Assembly: GCF_000165425.1 (NCBI RefSeq)
Contig: NW_001799011.1
Span: 373,933 to 437,932 of the forward strand
Direction of reading: 5' to 3'
Source of the DNA: Paramecium tetraurelia
Taxonomy: Eukaryota; Ciliophora; Oligohymenophorea; Peniculida; Parameciidae
DNA: 64,000 bases
Shown: one piece after another, positions 49,172-60,141 of the stretch
How the letters are laid out: each line of letters opens with the position of its first letter
Position numbering within the stretch: position 1 is the first letter of the stretch
The notes under the pieces: generated by a model
The model's input: the letters and a program-made list of their open reading frames with translations, nothing else
Told to the model about the DNA's origin: nothing
Databases searched by the model: none
Program-made: the position numbers and the translations under genes

Positions 49172-50655
49172 ATGAATTATCAACTAACACAATCTTAGTA
49201 TGCTGTTCAACAATACTCTACAGAGATCAGAAATCAGGATAGGTTTGATTTTATAGATAACTTTTAGGGAATCAAGAATCAACTCTCTGAGAGATAGGCA
49301 AAGACAAAGAAATCAACAGACATAGGAGGCGGTCACTTACGATTTTAGATAATTCGATAATCTAATCAAATAGTTTTAGGACATTACTTTGGCTGATGAA
49401 TTGAGGTTTGAATTATTAAAACCTGCTATTCACTTTACAGATGATGGTACTTCATAAAATAATTTTAGATGATAATTCGCATTATGCAATCAAAAAGGTG
49501 GTGGAAGCAGATGACGTTGTTTATCTACTAAAGGAAACAGTTTATAACGAAAACATCTCTCTTGAATACAGATCTGATACTTTATTGTTGTTGGCTCAAA
49601 TGATGTATAGTAATTATGAACTCTGTTCTGAGCTATTGAAATAGGGAATTTTGTAGTTGCTAATAGATTTGGTTAAGATTTCCTTTTATCATGGAAACCT
49701 GATTTTTCTTAGTCACTCATTGTTGGGTTTAGCTAATTCTATTACTCATGAATCAAAGATAAGAACCATCTATATAGAAAATTAATTAGATTAATTGATT
49801 TTGCAAATACTCTAGAAGTATGATGATGCGAACATCAAAAAGAGTGTCGCTAGAATTATGAACGATTGGTTTAGAAGTAAGCTGGAATCTATTGATATTG
49901 ATCTCTTTTCCTAAATTATGAATTACGTCCTCATAATTCCTTCCTAAGACAACAGTGAGTATAAGGAGAACTTGATTTGGTTTGTGTATGGCTTTATCAG
50001 TCAAGTATTGGATTAAGTCAAAGACATGAGCGATCAATTCATCTAATCATTGATGTCTCTACCTAATTTGACCAGTTTCCTAAGACAAAAGCTATGCGAC
50101 AAGGAACAACTTGGAATTGTGGCAGGAATTCGAACAATCACCAAAATATTTAGAAAGGTAACTGATCAAAGTGTGTTGTATGATATATTCTATGATGATC
50201 TTCGTATTCTGTTTAGAAATGGATAGTTATATGAAGTGAACTTAGCCAAAATAGAAATATTGAAACTCATGTAGGTCATGCACTAACATCCTAAATGCTC
50301 AATATTTGCTTAGGAGTTTAATTCAACACAACATTACTATTTCTACAATTTAAAATGCTAAGAATTTACACTATTGGGTTTGGAGGTATGCAACATAGAA
50401 AATTTTGATCCTCAACAATTGTCTATTCTACTCAACCTTTGTAAAAATATATTGATGACTGATATGATTGATTCTACCAAGTTGTCAGCTGCACTCACAA
50501 TTATACAAAAAATACTTGATTTCGATAATAGCTACTATCTAAAAATATAAGATTGTATTATTATTATTGAAAAATTGCAAGACAATAAAAATACTTAAAT
50601 AATGACATCTGCATCTAATTTAATTGAAAATTATAAAATGCTTTTTAAATAATGA
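49172..50655 (+). CDS. Importin-alpha-like armadillo protein
   Basis: Importin alpha binds nuclear localisation signals and, through an N-terminal basic IBB domain, importin beta. After a 25-nt intron the N-terminus reads [20 protein letters not shown], a basic IBB-like helix but with fewer Arg/Lys than usual. Armadillo repeats follow: [85 protein letters not shown], ending [10 protein letters not shown] second intron of 22 nt joins IHFTDD to DDNSHYAI. 478 residues, slightly shorter than the usual 500-530. The repeats are divergent, and the Trp/Asn ladder that grips classical signals is not obvious. It could be a specialised member, of which ciliates have several. Confidence 0.8.
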
Positions 50656-50686
50656 AGTAAAAATCAAAAATATATAAATTTTTATT

Positions 50687-53600
50687 ATGAAAATTAATAA
50701 ATTTGCATGCTTTCATTGTCATCAAAGTCTTAATCAGAATCACATTGATAGGCGGTTTAAGAAATCCAATCATGAAGAAGCCAAGTAAATTCATAATTTA
50801 TGATATAGACCCCAAATCATAATCGATTATTAGATTGAAAATCAAATTAATAGTCATAATCAAAACTCAGAAGCAATTTATACAAATAATAACACACATT
50901 CAACTAATTATCAATACTCCAGTTCTTAATTAGCTATTTTTAATGATTAATTATTAGTTGCGTAAAAAGATTCCATTTTATTCTATGATTGTATTTTCGA
51001 TTAATTCTCTCCAGAAAACCTTTCGCATTATTTTCCTTATCAACAATTAACACTGCATCATGGAAATATTGTCTCCTTACACAATATAAGGAATTAATTA
51101 ATAGTAAGGACGGAAAAGACTATTTTAATTTTCTAAACTAATTAGTAAAATGTATATCACAAATTCAATTTTAGTTTATATTATAAAAAGCATTTGCTTA
51201 TGCGAATATTTTATCATTAAATTTTGAGATCAACAAGTTATTTCTATGTTTAGAAGATTAGCTTGTCCTTATTGATTTGATATCATATTAAAACTCTGTA
51301 ATCCTCAGGGATACATAAATTTAAGCAGGATTTTATGCAGACAATCATTACTATTACATTACAAAGAACTCAAAAACCTTAAAAAGCTCACTTAAGGAAT
51401 TTAACCTAAATGTAAATATCAATTTATTTATTAACTCAATCTATATTATTAATAACTTGTTATGCATTTGTGGGTATCAATCCAAATGCTAAGACAAAAT
51501 ATCTTATTGTGCTGAAATCATATGGTATAACTTGGCATCAAAAGATTTCAATTAATAAATTGACAATTTAAAAATTGATCTAATAAATGATACAATCATT
51601 AATGGTGATTTTGGAATGTAACTTATGGGTGATCTGTGTATTCTCTATGGAACTAATTTGAGTACATTAACATTCTGGAATTTGGAATACTTAAATTATG
51701 ATAATAATAAAGAAAACAAAGTGGAGATGCTTAACACTTAAGGAATAAGAGGTTTAGCCTTAGTGAATAAAGATTAATATCATACAATTAAAAAAAGTTA
51801 AGAATCATTTAGTAGTACTGATGAATATCCCATAATAATAATTATTGATGATTAGGGATTTTTAAATGCTTATGAATTTACAAATCAATAAGAGTTTTCA
51901 GATGGGCTATCAAGGTAATCAGAAACACAATGGGGAAGACCATTATATACTGATTATTCTAACTAATATGGTGATATTTAATATACAATTATACAAAATG
52001 ATCCAAGAGAAGTGATGAATTTAGCAAATCCTCCTTTTAATTTTTAATTAGTCACTAAAGTTGATGATTCATAAATAGTTTTTGGAAGTGGTAAAATTGA
52101 TCATATCTTTCATCTTCATTAAAATTGGATTTCTTCTGCCAATCTAGCTATAAATTATAAGCATTTCTAAGTAATAGGACATGAAAGAGAAATCTTAATT
52201 CTGAATCCATTAGTTATTGAATAGATTCTACTTGATTTGCCACATAATTGCTAAACGAATTAAATTACATCTCACCCTTGTGAACTCATTTATGGTTTGT
52301 ATTCATTTTAAGAATAAATACTTATCTAAACGAATTCATCTCTTTATTTATGCAATTATCACAATGACTAATGGAAAACAAAAAAGATTTTAAACCAAAA
52401 TTCAATAAAAAGAGTCTCAATTGTAGATGATTACATTTTACTCAAAATTAAAACTTATACTGATCAATTTGTATTGTATGAGTACAAAAATGATGTGTTA
52501 TAGTAACTCACAACTCATAGCAATGATGCAAGTTGTATATTCAAATTGAATAATCAAATAGCACTACTTTAAATATTAGATAATCAATTATATATTTTAC
52601 AAGATCTTGAGAACAAAGAATAGATCACTATAGATATAGATATTGTTTATTCAAAAGAATATTATATCAAATAAATACATGAAAACCATCTTTACTTATC
52701 CTTTGCTACTTTAGATTAAAATTAATTCGAACATTACATTTTGTATTATGATCCATAAAGAAAATCAGCTAAACAAGAGAAACATCTTGAAGACCTATTG
52801 TAAAATGTGAGATACAATCATTTACTAACTAAAATCACAGAATCCGATTGGAATATAACTACTATATTAACTCCAGATGCTAAGTTTATTGTGATTATTC
52901 CAAATGGAATCTAGGATGGATTTGTGTTGTAAGTGTGTGGTTAGGATCTGAGAACAATAGATGATCAAGAGGGATATCCCATTCATCTTCCTTCGTTTTC
53001 TCATATCGTCAAAGGAGTATCAGTTTTAAATTATGTTTTACCCCTTGAAGAGAATCTGAGTTCAACACCTGGACTTTATAAAGTGAGAAAAGATAACAAG
53101 GAATTTCATTATTAATGCCAACCTTCCATTTTGATTTATGAATTTGATGAGAAGGGTTCATTAACAATTCATAGATTTTTAATAATCAAACTTAAGTTCT
53201 AAGGAGGATAACTCCCAATTTTGAATGTGCAATTCGATAGTCGATAATCAGATCAAAACTAAAATACTCTTAAAATATCTCGTACAGAATCTCTTGTATC
53301 TTTACAGCCACCCCCATCTCCATCTGTTAAGTGTCAAGATATTCCATCTCAGGCTGCTTTGATTACGCAGTAATTATTAGACTTATGTTAGCAATCAATC
53401 CTACAATTTCATCAAACTTATGATTATCTTAAATTCAATCCATACCTTCCAATTTTTACCTCATAATACATTTTTGATGATTTATATTCTAAATATTATT
53501 AGATATCGAATGATAAATGGATACATCTTACAAAATTGAAAGATAAATCAGTAATCCATCAATATTTGACTTTGAAAAATTCAGTCCATATCCCAAAAGT

Positions 53601-54576
53601 AGAACTTGAGCATTCTATTATTGAAGATAAGCTTAAATAACTAAAATTGCTTTAGTTTCATTTTTCGAAGATTTGCACTTTTGTCAGAATGAATTTACAT
53701 TAAGGTAGAATAGAAAATTTTGAATTTATTAATGAAGAATAAAAGTAGATTGCAAAAAAAGCAAGGTCAACTCGAAAAATAACGTTTAATGTAGATGTTC
53801 AAAATATTGGATTTCAAAGTACATAAGATTAATTCATTAGAACATTATGTTCTCAACCTAAATCTAAAGTGAAATATTTAGTTTTAGCATAGAGTATATA
53901 ACCATAAACTGTTCACTTAGGATAACCACAATATAATATATAGATATCCAAGGATAGCTAAGATTTTAAATTATAAAGAATATTATAGGCTTAATCCTTT
54001 GATTAAGAAATTTCTATTGAAGAATAAAGTTAAACAGAAAGTATGATACTTGGATAGGCTGCTTAAAGTTAAATTAGTTCAGATAGTTTTCATAATGATA
54101 ATTTTATTTTTTAAGAATAATAATAGGTGCAAGTATTTCAATCTCCAAGTAAAAATCCTTTTGATTCTGAAACATTGAGCAATCTTAATAACAACCAACT
54201 AGTTGAATCCATTATTTTCGATAGTAAAGACATAAGATCTTAACAGGAATTATCAAATTACAAAGATTCCGAAGTTAAAAAACCCAAATCTTCTTGTTAA
54301 AGTAAACAAATGATTGAGCAAGTACAGAGAAGCAAATTCAAAATGTCAGAAGTTTATGAAGGTAACAATTCATTGATATTTTCAAATATTTAAAATTCAA
54401 ATTATGGTGATATTAAAAGATAATCTATTAAAACTCCAAATTTCAATGTTAATAACTTAAATTAACATAACTTTTAACAATGGCAGATTAAAAGTTGTAA
54501 TAGAATTTAAACTGAATAATTTTTGAAAACATCTATGGATATCTTGGATTTTGATTTAAAAAAAGACCAAAACTGA
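50687..54576 (+). CDS. Large uncharacterised protein with beta-propeller-like N-terminal half
   Basis: Starts MKINKFACFHCHQSLNQNHI (ATG 50687). A 24-nt intron ending TAG lies within the first 40 codons. The N-terminal half alternates short hydrophobic beta strands and polar turns in WD-like fashion (SSQLAIFNDQLLVAQKDSIL, NIVSLHNIRNQLIVRTEKTI, with LIFQTN). The middle has helical segments (LEHSIIEDKLKQLKLLQFHF). The C-terminal third is disordered and Gln/Ser/Asn-rich and ends DILDFDLKKDQN before TGA at 54574-54576. About 1,280 residues. It might be a distant subunit of a transcription or pore complex, but nothing visible is decisive. Some exon joins in 51250-52000 were not resolved. It starts 31 bp after the importin-alpha-like stop. 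Confidence 0.6.
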
Positions 54577-55409
54577 ATTAAAATAATTTCAGATTCAATT
54601 TTTATATGAATAGGTCATTTGTGTTCAATTTTAATATATTATTTTAATCCTCATAATATCTTTTAAATTATAATTTTAATTTTTAAATATCCCATATATA
54701 ACTCATATACAATAATTTGATTCAATTAGTATATAATGAATATAGATTTAATGATATTAATAAATGAAAAAACTATATAATGAATAATATCATTTGGAAA
54801 ATATGAAAAATATTAGTTCTTCGTTTTAAATCATAATCTCTATATTTTAACTAGTATGATAAGATAGCCATCAATGTAATGAATAATAAATCATAAATCC
54901 CATATATATATCTCAATCACAAGAACTAGTCTAAGTGATAAATATCTAATTAAAAAGTTGGATTGAGGGATATGACTTGTATTAGAACCACATTTAGAGT
55001 CACTGTTTAGAACCGTATTATTATCAGGGTTGTTGTTTAAGAGCGTCTTTATTCTAAGAAATTGGATATTTTGAAAACGCGGTAATTTATGATTCTAACA
55101 ACTCAGTTTACTTCAAAAAGAAGATTCTTGCTAGTTAAGAAGTATGGTTTAAAAGAGGGTGATACATGCATTTGAGAGTAGAGATTCGATAAGTTCCATG
55201 GGCTGTGAGTTCTACTCAACATGTAATTGTGAAATATATTATTATTTCTGCAATCATAAATATTCAAAGGATTTTTTTATTATTATTGTTCATTATGATT
55301 TCATAAATCTTATTATTTATTACATGGTTATGAATATGAATATCCCTTATTCATAAGCATTTTTTATGAAGAATTAAATTGTATAAATAATTTATTAAAA
55401 TACTTTAAT
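54577..55409. other. About 830 bp mostly non-coding, with one doubtful small frame
   Basis: AT-rich. One frame of 68 codons (54972-55175, starting MTCIRTTFRVTVQNR, ending KEGDTCI) is open under the ciliate code and contains less low-complexity sequence than its surroundings. Frames of this length are common by chance when only TGA stops. The right side must hold the promoter of the DP gene. Confidence 0.35.
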
Positions 55410-56347
55410 ATGGATTTCACAGGGTAATTCAGATTGGACGAGGACTCGATGGCAATAAATATTTTCCAGACACCTGTTAAAGGCTTAGTGTAAGGTATGT
55501 TTAAACTTTTCATCTACTTTTCTCATATTATATTACATGTTATGGCGGAATATTTTCGCGCTTATACAACAATTTTGTGACAAAAAAATATATTTTTAGA
55601 TTCAGAAGCTAATTGCAATTCACAAGCAAACACAAATAAGAAATTATTTGTTTAGATTGAACCCTTCGAAAAACCAAAGATTCAATCAGATTCTATAAAA
55701 TCTCAGAAGAAGTGGAGTCTAAAATACATCAGCAGTCGAGTTATGATGGAGTTATCGAATGAAGCTATGGCTTATAGTGATATTTGCTAAAAATTGACAG
55801 AGGAGATGATTTAAGAGTTTAATGGATAATAAAATGATAGGCAGAAAGAAATCAAAAATCTTAGGAGAAGAGTCTATGATGCTTTGAATGTCATGATTTC
55901 AATTGGAATAGTTGTAAAAGAGAAGAAATTGATAAGAAAGAATGCTGAGAGCTAAGTTAATCTAACAAAGTAGAATTTAATAATTAGAAAAGTATAAATT
56001 AAAATTAATTTTAACAGCAAAAATAAAAAGAATAATTATAAATAAAAAAAGCCTCAGCCACAAATCATATTAAATAATAGGAGAGTCTTACGAAACTTGT
56101 AGAATTGAACAAAATGAGAGATGTGGATGAAAGTGAGAAAATCAGATTCCCATTCATTCTAGTCAAAACCTAATTAAAAAATTCTGATGAAGTATAACTA
56201 TCCATAACACTATGATAGGAAGAATTGGTACTTGAATAGAATAAATCGATGGATTACTTGAAGGTCTTTAGTAAGAACTTACTTGATCTCTAGTTAGATC
56301 TATCTGTAGTACAGAAGCTATTTCAAAGTGAACACATGGTATTGTGA
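55410..56347 (+). CDS. DP-type E2F dimerisation partner transcription factor
   Basis: DP proteins pair with E2F to control S-phase genes. 266 residues. The winged-helix domain is clear: WSLKYISSRVMMELSNEAMA, YSDICQKLTEEMIQEF and the DP signature IKNLRRRVYDALNVMISIGI followed by VVKEKKLIRK. Then come a coiled-coil dimerisation helix and the beta-rich part IRFPFILVKTQLKNSDEVQL, which matches the DP marked-box region, ending FQSEHMVL. The first exon (MDFTGQFRLDEDSMAINIFQ) is joined by a 105-nt intron (55495-55599). A 32-nt intron lies after the winged helix. Phase and codon count agree. The 105-nt intron has no internal AG, so it cannot be split further. Confidence 0.9.
55495..55599 (+). other. 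Unusually long (105 nt) first intron of the DP gene
   Basis: GTATGTTT...ATTTTTAG, about four times longer than the other introns in this window. No AG dinucleotide occurs before the end, so the whole stretch must be spliced as one. It contains the E2F-like site pair. Confidence 0.7.
55544..55561 (+). promoter_or_regulatory. Pair of E2F/DP-like binding sites
   Basis: GGCGGAA (55544-55550; reverse complement TTCCGCC) and TTTTCGCGC (55553-55561) lie 2 bp apart, facing each other. The second contains a full match to the E2F/DP consensus TTTSSCGC. GC-rich octamers are rare in this DNA. The position inside the first intron of the DP gene suggests autoregulation (inference). Confidence 0.5.
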
Positions 56348-57041
56348 AATATCCTAATTTTGTTTTAATATAATTATATCTAATTATCTCCTTCAAAATT
56401 ATAATGCCCCTTCGAAATACCAAAGTATTTATTGTTAAATAATTTCTTTCGGAATAATTCAAATCTGATTTACAATATAGTCTAAGTATCAATTTCAAAT
56501 AATTGAAGGTCATAATAATTTATGAATCAAAAAATACGACTAGTACCATTCATAAAAGGTGTTGATGAAGATCATAGTAGAATTTGTGATTGAAGCTATC
56601 ATTATTTTTGTTACTTATACTTGCGATTTTCAATCAATCTAAAGACAAAACTTTTTTCTTTGAGATTTTTCAACTTTTAATTTAATTTGGTTGAAACGAA
56701 ACTTCTGTGTAGAACTTAAGGACATTGACGATGACCTTGTACAATGTTTTATCAATTCAAATGTGATATTCCAATAATGAATAAATTTAATATTTATGAT
56801 GATATATTTTATATATAAATAAATATCTCAATCCAAGAATGATTTATATTTAAATTTTTTAGAGAAGGTTAATACTTAAATTATAATTATAATCACATTT
56901 CGAATAGGATATTTTCAACTAGTTACAACTCTCAATATTATATAACCAGCCAGAATACAAAAGAACATAAAAATTACTATAAGAAGTGCTAAAATCAACA
57001 TTTTTTTCAATTATTTTTTTAAATTGATATACTCAAATTGT
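56348..57041. other. About 690 bp intergenic, no supported gene
   Basis: AT-rich, scattered TGA in all frames. A short Lys/Ser-rich minus-strand stretch near 56650-56750 is open but has no usable extension. Nothing recognised. Confidence 0.5.
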
Positions 57042-57797
57042 ATGACATCTATCTAATAACATTCTCAAGCGGAAAGACCAAAGGAATAATAGAAGTAATA
57101 GAAATCAACTTCATCAAGAGACTCAGAATCATCAGACCCCTCTTATGATTTCGTTAAGGATTTGAACCAGAAGTCTTCGCTAAAGAGAACTCCAGAGGAA
57201 GAATAGGATCTTCTCTACAGATATAAAGGTAAAGTTTGTTAAGATTTTGTAATAGGAAAGCATGGGTTAAAGTACTAGAAAATATCAAATGAACTGCGAT
57301 AAAAACTTATCAAGCAGGTAACAACAACAGGGTGCACAATCAAAAGTGCTGCAAGAGATTTGAACATTAATTTTTCTACGGCAAAGGCTATTATGCAAAT
57401 TTATAGAAAAGAAGGTAGAACTTCTAAAAAAATCAAGAGGACTAAGACTTTGGAAGAATTGAAGAATCCTGAGTAATTAATTTAAGGTAATTTGTGTAGA
57501 TAATAAGTTTAGCAGGATTATAAAAAGAAGATTAATGCTAGCCAAGACAAAATACTGTATAGGACAGTATAGAGACTATTCATTATCAATAAGTGGAGGA
57601 GAATAATAGAAATTAAGCCATAATAATATAATAGATAAATGCGTAGGTTAGAACTTTTAATAAATTTAGAATTAATATTTATAAGGGAGAGTAAATTAAT
57701 TATAACAAGAGAAATCATAATTGTGTTAAAATTATTCCTATTTGAATTTTCAGTATAATTAATTATAACAAATGGTATTAAAAATAAAATAAATTGA
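57042..57797 (+). CDS. Helix-turn-helix DNA-binding protein (Tc1/paired-like HTH)
   Basis: Starts MTSIQQHSQAERPKEQQ, with a Ser/Glu-rich head. A homeodomain-like HTH follows: KYQKISNELRQKLIKQVTTT, then GCTIKSAARDLNINFSTAKA and IMQIYRKEGRTSKKIKR. This pattern (Ala-Ala before the turn, Ser-Thr at the recognition helix) is shared with Tc1/mariner-type and Pipsqueak-like HTH domains. No transposase catalytic domain follows. A GT...TAG stretch of 27 nt at about 57228-57254 could be an intron or be translated, as both keep frame. The frame is open to TGA at 57795-57797, but the part after about 57560 looks non-coding, so the true end may be earlier. It may be a host regulator or a domesticated transposase fragment. 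Confidence 0.65.
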
Positions 57798-58019
57798 TAG
57801 GTCAGGCAAACCATGCCACCATATTCAAAGCCATATCAATTTTGATTATTATTGAATATTGTATTAAGATTATTAATTAATTAATATAAACCCTAGTAAG
57901 GACAAAAATATCTAATACTTTTTTTTTGGACTTTTTCAAATTATCATTCCAATAATTATAATGATATTAATTAATATAATAATTCTGTAGAGTTTCTGTT
58001 CATTAAATTAATAAAATAA
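57798..58019. other. Intergenic, about 220 bp
   Basis: AT-rich spacer before the Ku70 start. It must hold the Ku70 promoter. No motif stands out. Confidence 0.4.
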
Positions 58020-59900
58020 ATGGATTTTGAAGAGGAGCACGCAGGAGGAGACGACGTTGAAGAAATCTAAGACGGAGAAGATATATTTGGTGAAGACGCT
58101 GATATATCAGTACACGATTCAGGGAGCAAAAAAGATGCAGTCATATTTTTGGTAGATTGCAAAAAAGCATTGTTTGACATGGATCAAGATGGACAAGGCA
58201 CAGTCTTTTCTAAAATATTATCTGCCTTTTCTAGCTTTATGAAGGCAAAAATCATATCAAGTCCAGATGATCGCATTGGTATGATATTCTACAACACAGT
58301 AATTAATATCTATAAAATTAGAAATCCACCAATAATCAATTAAAATTCAATAACATCACAGAAATTTATAAATTAGATGGACCATCTGCAGATATTATCA
58401 AAAATTGTTTAAAAATAGAGCAAAATTTTGAGAAAGATTATCAATTAGGCAACAATGCTCATTTTCATGAATGTTTATGGCTCTGCAATCATGAATTCAA
58501 AGAATTGTAAACATATTATCAATATTTATTAGAGATAAGAACAAATTCAATATGCGTATATTTTTATTCACTCCAGATGATTTACCATATTTTAAAGATT
58601 TGAATGCCAGATCATCAGCTTTGAAATACGCCAAGTAATTGAAGGATGCAGATGTTTAGATTGAATTGTTTCCATTGCCCAGTTAAAATGAATTCAAAAT
58701 TGCTAGATTTTACGGTGAGATTATAACTGTTGATTTGGATGAAGTTAACAATGCTGTACTTGATACTTCAACTAAAATTATGGATTTGCATTAAAGAATT
58801 AAATAAAAGGAATTTAAGAAAAGAGCTTTGAATAGACTTATTATGGATATCGATGACATTAAAATTGGATTAAAAATATATTGTTTAGTGAATAAGGCAA
58901 AAAAACCATATGGCAAACCCTTAGATAGGAGATACAACTAATAACTAAAAAAGAAAGCGTAATTTATTGATGAAGAAACAGGTCAAGCACTCTTCCCTCA
59001 ATAAATATCTACTCATTTGATATTGGGAAATGAGAAAATAGCAATCCCAAAGGAATATATGGCTAAAATAAAAGGTTTTGAAAAGCCTGGGATGACTCTA
59101 ATAGGTTTCAAATCTTCAAGTGCATTAAAGGATTATCACAATTATAGAGCCTCCTATTTTTTATATCCTGATGATGAACATGTAAATGGATCTTCTTAAT
59201 TTTTTGATGCATTGATTCAATAAATGATATTGAAAGAGAAAATAGGAATAGTTCGATTAGTCCCTAAATAAGGATCTTAGGTCAGATTTTGTGCATTGCT
59301 TCCTTAAGCAGAACAATATGATGAAAATCATTTTTAGACACCTCCAGGATTACATCTGATATTTTTACCTTATGCTGATGATATTAGAGGACTGTCTACA
59401 GTTAAGTAAGAAGGAGCCGAGATTACAAGATAGACCTTGAATGCAGCTAAGATTTTAGTAAATGCTCTGACAATCCAAGATTTTGATTGCTCAAACTTTG
59501 AAGATCCTTCAATATAGAAGTAATAATAGATTATTAATATAGATTTTACACATATTTACAAGGGTTGGCATTGTAAGAGTAAAACATCGAAGAACCTGAA
59601 GATTTACTTTAGCCAGACTTTAAAGGTATGGAAAAATATAGAGATATTGTGAACTTATTTATGAGTAATGTCAGTCTGGAATGCTCTAATATGCCCTCAA
59701 GATCTAAAGGATAAGGAGGGGGAAGAGGTAGAGGCAGAGGAAGAGGAAGAGGCAAACAAGAAGAAAGTGAGAGTGACGATTGTTCTAAAGTAAAGGGGAG
59801 AGGCAGAGGGTCCACTTAGAAGCAAAAGATTGAAGAGGATGACAGTTTGGAAGGAGAGGAGATCTATTAACCAGTAAAAAAGAGAGGAAGAGGACGTTGA
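58020..59900 (+). CDS. Ku70, DNA end-binding protein
   Basis: Ku70/Ku80 rings thread onto double-strand ends for end joining. In Paramecium Ku is also needed for programmed DNA elimination. 602 residues. The acidic head MDFEEEHAGGDDVEEIQDGE is followed by the vWA domain (KKDAVIFLVDCKKALFDMD, FMKAKIISSPDDRIGMIFYN, FHECLWLCNHEFKEL, NMRIFLFTPDD). The Ku core has KEFKKRALNRLIMDIDDIKI, GFEKPGMTLIGFKSSSALKD, YRASYFLYPDDEHVNGSSQF, TPPGLHLIFLPYADDIRGLS. Introns of 23, 26 and 23 nt (TAG). The C-terminus is GQGGGRGRGRGRGRGKQEES ... VKKRGRGR, and the usual SAP domain is absent. Upstream of it the Ku helical region (DFDCSNFEDPSIQKFYTYLQ) is intact. Confidence 0.94.
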
Positions 59901-60141
59901 TTATTGTTTTTACAAACTCATATTAGGATTATATAAAAACTTAAATATCAATTGGTTTATTCCACATTTTTAAAATAAAATCATTTCATTTGTCGCTTTG
60001 GCAACCCCGTTGGAGGTTCTTTTATCAACTAAGACATATGTTTTAGATTATTAATATTTATTGTATGATAGATATTTGGATTCATGAAAATTCTGAGATA
60101 AATTCTATATTAAAATAATTAGCATTATAAAATCTAGAAAA
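59901..60141. other. Intergenic, about 240 bp
   Basis: Spacer between Ku70 and the kinase gene. It includes one GC-richer patch (about 59997-60015, TCGCTTTGGCAACCCCGTTG) of unknown meaning, without dyad partner that I can see. Confidence 0.35.

Noticed and set aside
54972-55175. 68-codon frame MTCIRTTFRVTVQNR...
   Set aside because: Not rejected outright but not called as a gene: frames this long are expected by chance when only TGA stops, and no family or conserved intron supports it.
55495-55599. Unexcised internal eliminated sequence in the DP gene
   Set aside because: No TA-bounded consensus ends (TAYAG-like) could be seen and no AG exists inside, so a single long intron is the simpler reading. 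Kept as an alternative in the findings.
57042-57480. Intact Tc1/mariner-type transposon
   Set aside because: Only the HTH resembles such transposases. There is no catalytic triad region and no terminal inverted repeats around it.
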